The notes: generated by a model not told the origin, from the letters alone. DNA of 64,000 nucleotides from Metellina segmentata (GCA_947359465.1 OX375873.1:90107978-90171977), one strand, 5' to 3'. Counted from the stretch's first letter, positions 29,562 through 40,610 are shown. A program made the numbers and translations.

Positions 29562-29741
29562 TTGTTACTTTATCAGAATCACATAATTATAAATAGATAC
29601 ATTAATCTATTTAGCATTGCAAAGACATGATTATGTTCGAAAAGTGTAGTTTTATTTGACTCTAGAAAAGTACAGACACAAATTTTCCTAAACAAGTAAA
29701 CTATTTAATTTGTTGACGATTAGTAAAGTTCTTAGTTTGGA

Positions 29742-29830
29742 CCGTCGATAGCTCAGTTGGTAGAGCGGTGGAGTGTAGTGGATTACACGCGGAAATCCAT
29801 AGGTCGCTGGTTCGACTCCGGCTCGACGGA
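29742..29830 (+). tRNA. tRNA-Tyr (GTA), class A variant
   Basis: Copy of 27946 (+1796), G32. Confidence 0.8.
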
Positions 29831-30010
29831 TTGTTATTTTATAAGAATCACATAATTTTAAATAGACACATTAATCTATTTAGCATTGCAAAGACATGCT
29901 TATGTTCGAAAAGTGTAGTTTTTATTTGACTCTAGAAAAGTACAGACACAAATTTTCTCAAAAATTTAACTATTTAATTTGTTGACGCTTAGTAAAGTTC
30001 TTAATTTGTA

Positions 30011-30088
30011 CCGTCGATAGCTCAGTTGGTAGAGCGGTGGACTGTAGTGGATTAAACACAGAAATCCATAGGTCGCTGGCTCGACGGA
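30011..30088 (+). pseudogene. Truncated class A tRNA, T loop and B box deleted
   Basis: Copy of 28215. Confidence 0.85.
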
Positions 30089-30268
30089 TTGTTATTTTAT
30101 CAGAATCACATAATTTTAAATAGATACATTAATCTATTTAGCATTGCAAAGACATGCTTATGTTCGAAAAGTGTAGTTTTATTTGACTCTAGAAAAGTAC
30201 AGACACAAATTTTCCTAAACAAGGTAACTATTTAATTTGTTGACGATTAGTAAAGTTCTTAGTTTGGA

Positions 30269-30357
30269 CCGTCGATAGCTCAGTTGGTAGAGCGGTGGAC
30301 TGTAGTGGATTACACGCGGAAATCCATAGGTCGCTGGTTCGACTCCGGCTCGACGGA
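30269..30357 (+). tRNA. tRNA-Tyr (GTA), class A
   Basis: Copy of 28473. Confidence 0.92.
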
Positions 30358-30538
30358 TTGTTATTTTATAAGAATCACATAATTTTAAATAGATACATTA
30401 ATCTATTTAGCATTGCAAAGACATGCTTATGTTCGAAAAGTGTAGTTTTTATTTGACTCTAGAAAAGTATAGACACAAATTTTCTCAAAAAAGTTAACTA
30501 TTTAATTTGTTGACGCTTAGTAAAGTTCTTAATTTGTA

Positions 30539-30627
30539 CCGTCGATAGCTCAGTTGGTAGAGCGGTGGACGGTAGTGGATTAAACACGGAAATCCATAGG
30601 TCGCTGGTTCGACTCCGGCTCGACGGA
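30539..30627 (+). tRNA. tRNA-Tyr (GTA) with G33, class A variant
   Basis: Copy of 28743. Confidence 0.65.
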
Positions 30628-30808
30628 TTTTTATTTTATAAGAATCACATAATTTTAAATAGATACATTAATCTATTTAGCATTGCAAAAACATGCTTAT
30701 GTTCGAAAAGTGTAGTTTTTATTTGACTCTAGAAAAGTACAGACACAAATTTTCTCAAATAAGTTAACTATTTAATTTGTTGACGCTTAGTAAAGTTCTT
30801 AATTTGTA

Positions 30809-30897
30809 CCGTCGATAGCTCAGTTGGTACAGCGGTGGACTGTGGTGGATTAAAAATGGAAATCCATAGGTCGCTGGTTCGACTCCGGCTCGACGGA
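30809..30897 (+). tRNA. tRNA-Tyr body with GTG (His) anticodon
   Basis: Copy of 29013 with a new G22 to C mismatch in the D stem. Confidence 0.6.
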
Positions 30898-30998
30898 TAG
30901 TTATTTTAGCAGAATCACATAATTTTATATAGATAAATTTTCCCAAATAAGGTAACTACTTAATTTGTTGAAGCTTAAAAAGAAGTTCGTAATTTGTA

Positions 30999-31087
30999 CC
31001 GTCGATAGCTTAGTTGGTAAAGCGGTGGACTATAGTGGATTAAGAACTGAAATCCATAGGTCGCTGGTTCGACTCCGGCTCGACGGA
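30999..31087 (+). tRNA. tRNA-Tyr-like (ATA), class B
   Basis: Copy of 29203. Confidence 0.77.
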
Positions 31088-31268
31088 TTGTTATTTTATC
31101 AGAATCACATAATTTTAATTCGATACATTAATCTATTTAGCATTGCAAAGACATGCTTATGTTCGAAGAGTGTAGTTTTTATTTGACTCTAGAAAAGTAC
31201 AGACACAAATTTTCTCAAACAAGGTAACTATTTAATTTGTTGACGCTTAGTAAAGTTCTTTATTTGTA

Positions 31269-31357
31269 CCGTCGTTTGCTCAGTTGGTAGAGCGGTGGAC
31301 TGTAGTGGATTAAACACGGAAATCCATAGGTCGCTGGTTCGACTCCGGCTCGACGGA
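31269..31357 (+). tRNA. tRNA-Tyr (GTA), class A variant
   Basis: Copy of 29473 (T7, T9); first gene of the 6458-offset block. Confidence 0.72.
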
Positions 31358-31538
31358 TTGTTACTTTATCAGAATCACATAATTATAAATAGATACATTA
31401 ATCTATTTAGCATTGCAAAGACATGCTTATGTTCGAAAAGTGTAGTTTTTATTTGACTCTAGAAAAGTACAGACACAAATTTTCTCAAATAAGTTAACTA
31501 TTTAATTTGTTGACGCTTAGTAAAGTTCTTAATTTGTA

Positions 31539-31627
31539 CCGTCGATAGCTCAGTTGGTAGAGCGGTGGACTGTAGTGGATTAAACACAGAAATCCATAGG
31601 TCGCTGGTTCGACTCTGGCTCGACGGA
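31539..31627 (+). tRNA. tRNA-Tyr (GTA), class A variant
   Basis: C62 to T; acacag intron. Confidence 0.82.
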
Positions 31628-31807
31628 TTGTTATTTTATCAGAATCACATAATTTTAAATAGATACATTAATCTATTTAGCATTGCAAAGACATGCTTAT
31701 GTTCGAAAAGTGTAGTTTTTATTTGACTCTAGAAAAGTACAGACACAAATTTTCTCAAAAATTTAACTATTTAATTTGTTGACGCTTAGTAAAGTTCTTA
31801 ATTTGTA

Positions 31808-31896
31808 CCGTCGATAGCTCAGTTGGTAGAGCGGTGGACGGTAGTGGATTAAACACGGAAATCAATAGGTCGCTGGTTCGACTCCGGCTCGACGGA
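31808..31896 (+). tRNA. tRNA-Tyr (GTA) with G33, class A variant
   Basis: cggtag loop; one extra mismatch in the 3' anticodon stem (tcaat). Confidence 0.6.
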
Positions 31897-32077
31897 TTTT
31901 TATTTTATAAGAATCACATAATTTTAAATAGATACATTAATCTATTTAGCATTGCAAAGACATGCTTATGTTCGAAAAGTGTAGTTTTTATTTGACTCTA
32001 GAAAAGTACAGACACAAATTTTCTCAAATAAGTTAACTATTTAATTTGTTGACGCTTAGTAAAGTTCTTAATTTGTA

Positions 32078-32166
32078 CCGTCGATAGCTCAGTTGGTAGA
32101 GCGGTGGACTGTAGTGGATTAAAAATGGAAATCCATAGGTCGCTGGTTCGACTCCGGCTCGACGGA
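32078..32166 (+). tRNA. tRNA-Tyr (GTA), class A
   Basis: Intact; aaaaatgg intron, short spacer follows. Confidence 0.92.
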
Positions 32167-32267
32167 TAGTTATTTTAGCAGAATCACATAATTTTATATA
32201 GATAAATTTTCCCAAATAAGGTAACTACTTAATTTGTTGAAGCTTAAAAAGAAGTTCGTAATTTGTA

Positions 32268-32356
32268 CCGTCGATAGCTTAGTTGGTAAAGCGGTGGACT
32301 ATAGTGGATTAAGAACTGAAATCCATAGGTCGCTGGTTCGACTCCGGCTCGACGGA
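32268..32356 (+). tRNA. tRNA-Tyr-like (ATA), class B
   Basis: Intact boxes and stems. Confidence 0.77.
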
Positions 32357-32537
32357 TTGTTATTTTATCAGAATCACATAATTTTAATTCGATACATTAA
32401 TCTATTTAGCATTGCAAAGACATGCTTATGTTCGAAGAGTGTAGTTTTTATTTGACTCTAGAAAAGTACAGACACAAATTTTCTCAAATAAGTTAACTAT
32501 TTAATTTGTTGACGCTTAGTAAAGTTCTTAATTTGTA

Positions 32538-32626
32538 CCGTCGATAGCTCAGTTGGTAGAGCGGTGGACTGTAGTGGATTAAACACGGAAATCCATAGGT
32601 CGCTGGTTCGACTCCGGCTCGACGGA
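32538..32626 (+). tRNA. tRNA-Tyr (GTA), class A
   Basis: Intact. Confidence 0.92.
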
Positions 32627-32807
32627 TTGTTATTTTATCAGAATCACATAATTTTAAATAGATACATTAATCTATTTAGCATTGCAAAGACATGCTTATG
32701 TTCGAAAAGTGTAGTTTTTATTTGACTCTAGAAAAGTACAGACACAAATTTTCTCAAATAAGTTAACTATTTAATTTGTTGTCGCTTAGTAAAGTTTTTA
32801 ATTTGTA

Positions 32808-32896
32808 CCGTCGATAGCTCAGTTGGTAGAGCGGTGGACGGTAGTGGATTAAACACGGAAATCCATAGGTCGCTGGTTCGACTCCGGCTCGACGGA
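32808..32896 (+). tRNA. tRNA-Tyr (GTA) with G33, class A variant
   Basis: cggtag loop. Confidence 0.65.
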
Positions 32897-33076
32897 TTGT
32901 TATTTTATAAGAATCACATTATTTTAAAATATACATTAATCTATTTAGCATTGCAAAGACATGCTTATGTTCGAAAGGTGTAGTTTTTATTTGACTCTAG
33001 AAAATTACAGACACAAATGTTCTCAAACAAGGTAACTATTTAATTTGTTGACGCTTAGTAAAGTTCTTAATTTGTA

Positions 33077-33165
33077 CCGTCGATATCTCAGTTGGTAGAG
33101 CGGTGGACTGTAGTGGATTACACGCGGAAATCCATAGGTCGCTGGTTCGACTCCGGCTCGACGGA
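33077..33165 (+). tRNA. tRNA-Tyr (GTA), class A variant
   Basis: G10 is T (tatctc), as in class C; rest intact. Confidence 0.72.
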
Positions 33166-33346
33166 TTGTTATTTTATAAGAATCACATAATTTTAAATAG
33201 ACACATTAATCTATTTAGCATTGCAAAGACATGCTTATGTTCGAAAAGTGTAGTTTTTATTTGACTCTAGAAAATTACAGACACAAATGTTCTCAAACAA
33301 GGTAACTATTTAATTTGTTGACGCTTAGTAAAGTTCTTAATTTGTA

Positions 33347-33435
33347 CCGTCGATATCTCATTTGGCAGACCGGTGGACTGTAGTGGAAGGAACAGAGAAA
33401 CCCGAAGATAGCTGGTTCGACTCGGGCTCGACGCA
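33347..33435 (+). pseudogene. tRNA-Tyr-like pseudogene, class C
   Basis: Class C lesions but with a restored ggttcgactcg B-box region; atctcatttgg D loop. Confidence 0.65.
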
Positions 33436-33614
33436 TCACTTTTTTTTCTGGATTTGCAATATTTAATACAACTGTTTTTAGCTGTTTATCATTTAAAATT
33501 ATAAGCTTAGAGAATATAAATTATATTTCTAATTTCGGAAAACAACGTATTTGAATATTCCCAAATAAGACTTTAATTTGTCTATTCTACGCTCTGAAAT
33601 GACAGTTGTTTGAA

Positions 33615-33703
33615 CCGTCGATAGCTCAGTTGGCAGAGTGGTGGACTGCAGTGAATTAAACACGGAAATCCATAGGTCGCTGTTTCGACTCCGGCTCGAC
33701 GGA
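33615..33703 (+). tRNA. tRNA-Tyr body with GCA anticodon, class D
   Basis: T53 lesion; intron tgaattaaac. Confidence 0.5.
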
Positions 33704-33884
33704 TTGTTATTTTATCAGAATCACATAATTTTAATTCGATACATTAATCTATTTAGCATTGCAAAGACATGCTTATGTTCGAAAAGTGTAGTTTTTATTT
33801 GACTCTAGAAAAGTACAGACACAAATGTTCTCAAACAAGGTAACTATTTAATTTGTTGACGCTTAGTAAAGTTCTTAATTTGTA

Positions 33885-33973
33885 CCGTCGATATCTCAGT
33901 TGGCAGACCGGTGGACTGTAGTGGAAGGAACAGAGAAACCCGAAGATAGCTGGTTCGACTCGGGCTCGACGCA
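33885..33973 (+). pseudogene. tRNA-Tyr-like pseudogene, class C
   Basis: ggttcgactcg subtype. Confidence 0.65.
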
Positions 33974-34152
33974 TCACTTTTTTTTCTGGATTTGCAATAT
34001 TTAATACAACTGTTTTTAGCTGTTTATCTTTTAAAATTATAAGCTTAGAGAATATAAATTATATTTCTAATTTCGGAAAACAACGTATATGAATATTCCC
34101 AAATAAGACTTTAATTTGTCTGTTCTACGCTCTGAAATGACAGTTGTTTGAA

Positions 34153-34241
34153 CCGTCGATAGCTCAGTTGGCAGAGTGGTGGACTGCAGTGGATTAAACA
34201 CGGAAATCCAAAGGTCGCTGGTACGACTCCGGCAGGACAGA
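34153..34241 (+). tRNA. tRNA-Tyr body with GCA anticodon, class D subtype 2
   Basis: B box ggtacgactcc and 3' acceptor aggacag, which no longer pairs with ccgtcga. Confidence 0.4.
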
Positions 34242-34418
34242 TTACTGTTACTCTAGAATCAAAATATTATAAATGAATATTTGTCACTGATTATCATATA
34301 AAAATTATATGCTTAAAAACTGAAAAACTATTTCTAATTTCGGAAAAATACGGTATCAACTTTCACAAATTAGACTTTAATTTGTGTGTTCTACGATTTG
34401 AAATGATCGTTTTTTGAA

Positions 34419-34507
34419 CCGTCGATAGCTCAGTTGGCAGAGCGGTGCACTGTAGTGGAAGAAGCACAAAAATCAATAGGTGGTGGTTTGTTCGACTGAT
34501 TGTGTTA
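34419..34507 (+). pseudogene. Degenerate tRNA-Tyr-like unit, class E
   Basis: Good A box, gtgca anticodon stem; the T arm is replaced by ggtggtggtttgttcg and the 3' acceptor is lost. End is approximate. Confidence 0.6.
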
Positions 34508-34682
34508 TTTTTGCAGATTCACATAATTTTAAATAGATACATTAATCAATTTAGCATTCCAAAGACATGCTTATGTTTAAAGAGTGTAGTTTTTATTTCA
34601 CTCAAAAAAAGTACAGACACAAATTTTCCCAAACAAGGTAAATATTTAATTTATTGACGCTTAGAAAAGTTCTTAATTTGTA

Positions 34683-34771
34683 TCGTCGATAGCTCAGTTT
34701 GTAGTGCGGTGGACTGTAGTGGTTTAAAAACGAAAATCCATATATCGCTGGTTCGACTCCGACTCCACGGA
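34683..34771 (+). pseudogene. Degenerate tRNA-Tyr-like unit, class F
   Basis: T1, D loop cagtttgtag lacking G18-G19, 3' acceptor tccacgg with a mismatch; B box still perfect. Confidence 0.55.
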
Positions 34772-34924
34772 TTACTGTTTTTCTTTATTTACAATATTTG
34801 AAAAAAATATTTATAGCTGATTATCATATTAAATTATATGCTTAACGAAGTAAAAATGGATATAAATATTTTCAAATAAGACTTTTATTGTCTGTTTTAA
34901 GCTCTGAGATCGGCACTGTTTGTA

Positions 34925-35013
34925 CCTTCTATAGCTCAGTTGGCAGATCGGTGGACTGTAGTGGAAGAAACACGGAAATCCATAGGTCAATGGTTCGAAT
35001 CAGGCTCGGCGGA
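34925..35013 (+). pseudogene. Degenerate tRNA-Tyr-like unit, class G
   Basis: Acceptor CCTTCTA/TCGGCGG has two mismatches; GATC D stem; B box ggttcgaatca. Confidence 0.55.
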
Positions 35014-35192
35014 TAACTGTTTTTTTTTGTATTTATAATATTTGAAAGAAATATTTGTAATTGTTTATCATATCAAAATATATGCTTAAAGAAAAGGAAA
35101 AAATAATTATAATTTCGGAAAATTACAGAAATTGATTTTTCTAAATTAGGATTTTATTGAGTTGTACGTTTTGAAATTGTCATTTTCTTGTA

Positions 35193-35281
35193 CCGTCGAT
35201 AGCTCAGTTGGCAGAGAGGTGGACAGTAGTGGATTAAACACGGAAATTCATAGGTCGCTGGTTCGACTCTGGCTCGATGGA
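35193..35281 (+). pseudogene. tRNA-Tyr-like unit with A33, class H
   Basis: Loop cagtag (U33 is A), D stem GAGA mismatch, acceptor tcgatgg still pairs with G-U. The spacer after it holds a 75-bp internal duplication. Confidence 0.5.
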
Positions 35282-35536
35282 TTGTTATTTTATCACAATC
35301 ACATAAATTTAAATAGATACATTAATCTATTTAGCATTGCAAAGACATGCTCATGTTCGAAAAGTGTAGTTTTTATTTGATTTTAAATATATACATTAAT
35401 CTATTTAGCATTGCAAAGACATGCTTATGTTCGAAAAGTGTAGTTTTTATTTGACTCTAGAAAAGTACAGACACAAATGTTCTCAAACAAGGTAACTATT
35501 TAATTTGTTGACGCTTAGTAAAGTTCTTAATTTGTA

Positions 35537-35625
35537 CCGTCGATATCTCAGTTGGTAGAGCGGTGGACTGTAGTGGATTACACGCGGAAATCCATAGGTC
35601 GCTGGTTCGACTCCGGCTCGACGGA
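35537..35625 (+). tRNA. tRNA-Tyr (GTA), class A variant
   Basis: G10 to T; same type as 33077. Confidence 0.72.
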
Positions 35626-35806
35626 TTGTTATTTTATAAGAATCACATAATTTTAAATAGACACATTAATCTATTTAGCATTGCAAAGACATGCTTATGT
35701 TCGAAAAGTGTAGTTTTTATTTGACTCTAGAAAATTACAGACACAAATGTTCTCAAACAAGGTAACTATTTAATTTGTTGACGCTTAGTAAAGTTCTTAA
35801 TTTGTA

Positions 35807-35895
35807 CCGTCGATATCTCAGTTGGCAGACCGGTGGACTGTAGTGGAAGGAACAGAGAAACCCGAAGATAGCTGGTTCGACTCGGGCTCGACGCA
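35807..35895 (+). pseudogene. tRNA-Tyr-like pseudogene, class C
   Basis: Copy of 33885 (+1922). Confidence 0.65.
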
Positions 35896-36074
35896 TCACT
35901 TTTTTTTCTGGATTTGCAATATTTAATACAACTGTTTTTAGCTGTTTATCATTTAAAATTATAAGCTTAGAGAATATAAATTATATTTCTAATTTCGGAA
36001 AACAACGTATTTGAATATTCCCAAATAAGACTTTAATTTGTCTATTCTACGCTCTGAAATGACAGTTGTTTGAA

Positions 36075-36163
36075 CCGTCGATAGCTCAGTTGGCAGAGTG
36101 GTGGACTGCAGTGGATTAAACACGGAAATCCAAAGGTCGCTGGTACGACTCCGGCAGGACAGA
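36075..36163 (+). tRNA. tRNA-Tyr body with GCA anticodon, class D subtype 2
   Basis: Copy of 34153. Confidence 0.4.
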
Positions 36164-36340
36164 TTACTGTTACTCTAGAATCAAAATATTATAAATGAAT
36201 ATTTGTCACTGATTATCATATAAAAATTATATGCTTAAAAACTGAAAAACTATTTCTAATTTCGGAAAAATACGGTATCAACTTTCACAAATTAGACTTT
36301 AATTTGTGTGTTCTACGATTTGAAATGATCGTTTTTTGAA

Positions 36341-36429
36341 CCGTCGATAGCTCAGTTGGCAGAGCGGTGCACTGTAGTGGAAGAAGCACAAAAATCAATA
36401 GGTGGTGGTTTGTTCGACTGATTGTGTTA
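36341..36429 (+). pseudogene. Degenerate tRNA-Tyr-like unit, class E
   Basis: Copy of 34419. Confidence 0.6.
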
Positions 36430-36604
36430 TTTTTGCAGATTCACATAATTTTAAATAGATACATTAATCAATTTAGCATTCCAAAGACATGCTTATGTTT
36501 AAAGAGTGTAGTTTTTATTTCACTCAAAAAAAGTACAGACACAAATTTTCCCAAACAAGGTAAATATTTAATTTATTGACGCTTAGAAAAGTTCTTAATT
36601 TGTA

Positions 36605-36693
36605 TCGTCGATAGCTCAGTTTGTAGTGCGGTGGACTGTAGTGGTTTAAAAACGAAAATCCATATATCGCTGGTTCGACTCCGACTCCACGGA
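36605..36693 (+). pseudogene. Degenerate tRNA-Tyr-like unit, class F
   Basis: Copy of 34683. Confidence 0.55.
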
Positions 36694-36846
36694 TTACTGT
36701 TTTTCTTTATTTACAATATTTGAAAAAAATATTTATAGCTGATTATCATATTAAATTATATGCTTAACGAAGTAAAAATGGATATAAATATTTTCAAATA
36801 AGACTTTTATTGTCTGTTTTAAGCTCTGAGATCGGCACTGTTTGTA

Positions 36847-36935
36847 CCTTCTATAGCTCAGTTGGCAGATCGGTGGACTGTAGTGGAAGAAACACGGAAA
36901 TCCATAGGTCAATGGTTCGAATCAGGCTCGGCGGA
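36847..36935 (+). pseudogene. Degenerate tRNA-Tyr-like unit, class G
   Basis: Copy of 34925. Confidence 0.55.
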
Positions 36936-37114
36936 TAACTGTTTTTTTTTGTATTTATAATATTTGAAAGAAATATTTGTAATTGTTTATCATATCAAAA
37001 TATATGCTTAAAGAAAAGGAAAAAATAATTATAATTTCGGAAAATTACAGAAATTGATTTTTCTAAATTAGGATTTTATTGAGTTGTACGTTTTGAAATT
37101 GTCATTTTCTTGTA

Positions 37115-37203
37115 CCGTCGATAGCTCAGTTGGCAGAGAGGTGGACAGTAGTGGATTAAACACGGAAATTCATAGGTCGCTGGTTCGACTCTGGCTCGAT
37201 GGA
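37115..37203 (+). pseudogene. tRNA-Tyr-like unit with A33, class H
   Basis: Copy of 35193. Confidence 0.5.
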
Positions 37204-37458
37204 TTGTTATTTTATCACAATCACATAAATTTAAATAGATACATTAATCTATTTAGCATTGCAAAGACATGCTCATGTTCGAAAAGTGTAGTTTTTATTT
37301 GATTTTAAATATATACATTAATCTATTTAGCATTGCAAAGACATGCTTATGTTCGAAAAGTGTAGTTTTTATTTGACTCTAGAAAAGTACAGACACAAAT
37401 GTTCTCAAACAAGGTAACTATTTAATTTGTTGACGCTTAGTAAAGTTCTTAGTTTGTA

Positions 37459-37547
37459 CCGTCGATAGCTCAGTTGGTAGAGCGGTGGACTTTAGTGGAT
37501 TAAACACGGAAATCCATAGGTCGCTGTTTCGACTCCGGCTCGACGGA
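37459..37547 (+). tRNA. tRNA-Tyr body with TTA (ochre) anticodon
   Basis: Loop ctttaga after splicing: G34 is T, giving UUA, complementary to the stop codon UAA. T53 weakens the B box. Acceptor, D and anticodon stems are intact. Confidence 0.6.
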
Positions 37548-37726
37548 TTGTTATTTTATCAGAATCACATAATTTTAATTCGATACATTAATCAATTTGC
37601 ATTGCAAAGACATGCTTATGTTCGAAGAGTGTAGTTTTTATTTGACTCTAGAAAAGTACAGACACAAATTTCTCAAACAAGGTAACTATTTAATTTGTTG
37701 ACGCTTAGTAAAGTTCTTTATTTGTA

Positions 37727-37815
37727 CCGTCGTTTGCTCAGTTGGTAGAGCGGTGGACTGTAGTGGATTAAACACGGAAATCCATAGGTCGCTGGTTCGA
37801 CTCCGGCTCGACGGA
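37727..37815 (+). tRNA. tRNA-Tyr (GTA), class A variant
   Basis: Copy of 31269 (+6458). Confidence 0.72.
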
Positions 37816-37996
37816 TTGTTACTTTATCAGAATCACATAATTATAAATAGATACATTAATCTATTTAGCATTGCAAAGACATGCTTATGTTCGAAAAGTG
37901 TAGTTTTTATTTGACTCTAGAAAAGTACAGACACAAATTTTCTCAAATAAGTTAACTATTTAATTTGTTGACGCTTAGTAAAGTTCTTAATTTGTA

Positions 37997-38085
37997 CCGT
38001 CGATAGCTCAGTTGGTAGAGCGGTGGACTGTAGTGGATTAAACACAGAAATCCATAGGTCGCTGGTTCGACTCTGGCTCGACGGA
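37997..38085 (+). tRNA. tRNA-Tyr (GTA), class A variant
   Basis: Copy of 31539, T62. Confidence 0.82.
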
Positions 38086-38265
38086 TTGTTATTTTATCAG
38101 AATCACATAATTTTAAATAGATACATTAATCTATTTAGCATTGCAAAGACATGCTTATGTTCGAAAAGTGTAGTTTTTATTTGACTCTAGAAAAGTACAG
38201 ACACAAATTTTCTCAAAAATTTAACTATTTAATTTGTTGACGCTTAGTAAAGTTCTTAATTTGTA

Positions 38266-38354
38266 CCGTCGATAGCTCAGTTGGTAGAGCGGTGGACGGT
38301 AGTGGATTAAACACGGAAATCAATAGGTCGCTGGTTCGACTCCGGCTCGACGGA
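38266..38354 (+). tRNA. tRNA-Tyr (GTA) with G33, class A variant
   Basis: Copy of 31808. Confidence 0.6.
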
Positions 38355-38535
38355 TTTTTATTTTATAAGAATCACATAATTTTAAATAGATACATTAATC
38401 TATTTAGCATTGCAAAGACATGCTTATGTTCGAAAAGTGTAGTTTTTATTTGACTCTAGAAAAGTACAGACACAAATTTTCTCAAATAAGTTAACTATTT
38501 AATTTGTTGACGCTTAGTAAAGTTCTTAATTTGTA

Positions 38536-38624
38536 CCGTCGATAGCTCAGTTGGTAGAGCGGTGGACTGTAGTGGATTAAAAATGGAAATCCATAGGTCG
38601 CTGGTTCGACTCCGGCTCGACGGA
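38536..38624 (+). tRNA. tRNA-Tyr (GTA), class A
   Basis: Copy of 32078. Confidence 0.92.
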
Positions 38625-38725
38625 TAGTTATTTTAGCAGAATCACATAATTTTATATAGATAAATTTTCCCAAATAAGGTAACTACTTAATTTGTTGAAG
38701 CTTAAAAAGAAGTTCGTAATTTGTA

Positions 38726-38814
38726 CCGTCGATAGCTTAGTTGGTAAAGCGGTGGACTATAGTGGATTAAGAACTGAAATCCATAGGTCGCTGGTTCGAC
38801 TCCGGCTCGACGGA
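38726..38814 (+). tRNA. tRNA-Tyr-like (ATA), class B
   Basis: Copy of 32268, intact. Confidence 0.77.
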
Positions 38815-38995
38815 TTGTTATTTTATCAGAATCACATAATTTTAATTCGATACATTAATCTATTTAGCATTGCAAAGACATGCTTATGTTCGAAGAGTGT
38901 AGTTTTTATTTGACTCTAGAAAAGTACAGACACAAATTTTCTCAAATAAGTTAACTATTTAATTTGTTGACGCTTAGTAAAGTTCTTAATTTGTA

Positions 38996-39084
38996 CCGTC
39001 GATAGCTCAGTTGGTAGAGCGGTGGACTGTAGTGGATTAAACACGGAAATCCATAGGTCGCTGGTTCGACTCCGGCTCGACGGA
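38996..39084 (+). tRNA. tRNA-Tyr (GTA), class A
   Basis: Copy of 32538. Confidence 0.92.
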
Positions 39085-39265
39085 TTGTTATTTTATCAGA
39101 ATCACATAATTTTAAATAGATACATTAATCTATTTAGCATTGCAAAGACATGCTTATGTTCGAAAAGTGTAGTTTTTATTTGACTCTAGAAAAGTACAGA
39201 CACAAATTTTCTCAAATAAGTTAACTATTTAATTTGTTGTCGCTTAGTAAAGTTTTTAATTTGTA

Positions 39266-39354
39266 CCGTCGATAGCTCAGTTGGTAGAGCGGTGGACGGT
39301 AGTGGATTAAACACGGAAATCCATAGGTCGCTGGTTCGACTCCGGCTCGACGGA
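39266..39354 (+). tRNA. tRNA-Tyr (GTA) with G33, class A variant
   Basis: Copy of 32808. Confidence 0.65.
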
Positions 39355-39534
39355 TTGTTATTTTATAAGAATCACATTATTTTAAAATATACATTAATCT
39401 ATTTAGCATTGCAAAGACATGCTTATGTTCGAAAGGTGTAGTTTTTATTTGACTCTAGAAAATTACAGACACAAATGTTCTCAAACAAGGTAACTATTTA
39501 ATTTGTTGACGCTTAGTAAAGTTCTTAATTTGTA

Positions 39535-39623
39535 CCGTCGATATCTCAGTTGGTAGAGCGGTGGACTGTAGTGGATTACACGCGGAAATCCATAGGTCGC
39601 TGGTTCGACTCCGGCTCGACGGA
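39535..39623 (+). tRNA. tRNA-Tyr (GTA), class A variant
   Basis: Copy of 33077, T10. Confidence 0.72.
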
Positions 39624-39804
39624 TTGTTATTTTATAAGAATCACATAATTTTAAATAGACACATTAATCTATTTAGCATTGCAAAGACATGCTTATGTTC
39701 GAAAAGTGTAGTTTTTATTTGACTCTAGAAAATTACAGACACAAATGTTCTCAAACAAGGTAACTATTTAATTTGTTGACGCTTAGTAAAGTTCTTAATT
39801 TGTA

Positions 39805-39893
39805 CCGTCGATATCTCAGTTGGCAGACCGGTGGACTGTAGTGGAAGGAACAGAGAAACCCGAAGATAGCTGGTTCGACTCGGGCTCGACGCA
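39805..39893 (+). pseudogene. tRNA-Tyr-like pseudogene, class C
   Basis: Copy of 33347. Confidence 0.65.
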
Positions 39894-40072
39894 TCACTTT
39901 TTTTTCTGGATTTGCAATATTTAATACAACTGTTTTTAGCTGTTTATCATTTAAAATTATAAGCTTAGAGAATATAAATTATATTTCTAATTTCGGAAAA
40001 CAACGTATTTGAATATTCCCAAATAAGACTTTAATTTGTCTATTCTACGCTCTGAAATGACAGTTGTTTGAA

Positions 40073-40161
40073 CCGTCGATAGCTCAGTTGGCAGAGTGGT
40101 GGACTGCAGTGAATTAAACACGGAAATCCATAGGTCGCTGTTTCGACTCCGGCTCGACGGA
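40073..40161 (+). tRNA. tRNA-Tyr body with GCA anticodon, class D
   Basis: Copy of 33615. Confidence 0.5.
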
Positions 40162-40342
40162 TTGTTATTTTATCAGAATCACATAATTTTAATTCGATAC
40201 ATTAATCTATTTAGCATTGCAAAGACATGCTTATGTTCGAAAAGTGTAGTTTTTATTTGACTCTAGAAAAGTACAGACACAAATGTTCTCAAACAAGGTA
40301 ACTATTTAATTTGTTGACGCTTAGTAAAGTTCTTAATTTGTA

Positions 40343-40431
40343 CCGTCGATATCTCAGTTGGCAGACCGGTGGACTGTAGTGGAAGGAACAGAGAAACCCG
40401 AAGATAGCTGGTTCGACTCGGGCTCGACGCA
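40343..40431 (+). pseudogene. tRNA-Tyr-like pseudogene, class C
   Basis: Copy of 33885. Confidence 0.65.
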
Positions 40432-40610
40432 TCACTTTTTTTTCTGGATTTGCAATATTTAATACAACTGTTTTTAGCTGTTTATCTTTTAAAATTATAA
40501 GCTTAGAGAATATAAATTATATTTCTAATTTCGGAAAACAACGTATATGAATATTCCCAAATAAGACTTTAATTTGTCTGTTCTACGCTCTGAAATGACA
40601 GTTGTTTGAA

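Larger units (their letters stand above)
27946..29741 (+). repeat. 1796-bp higher-order repeat, copy 1
   Basis: Seven units, including the C32-to-G gene, the T-arm-deleted gene, a U33G gene and a GTG-anticodon gene, repeat at offset 1796. Confidence 0.93.
29742..31537 (+). repeat. 1796-bp higher-order repeat, copy 2
   Basis: Repeats 27946-29741 unit for unit. Small differences include a G22-to-C change in the GTG gene at 30809. Confidence 0.93.
33885..35806 (+). repeat. 1922-bp C-D-E-F-G-H-A block, copy 1
   Basis: The block of classes C, D, E, F, G, H, A repeats at 35807 with offset 1922. Related blocks follow at 40343, 42803 and 45806. Confidence 0.9.
31269..36070 (+). repeat. 6458-bp-offset long duplication, copy 1
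   Basis: Units from 31269 to 35807 recur at 37727-42265 with a constant offset of 6458. The block contains A, B, C, D, E, F, G and H classes in the same order. Confidence 0.92.
35807..37458 (+). repeat. 1922-bp C-D-E-F-G-H block, copy 2
   Basis: Second copy of the C to H block. It ends at a TTA-anticodon class A gene instead of the G10-to-T class A gene that ends copy 1. Confidence 0.88.
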
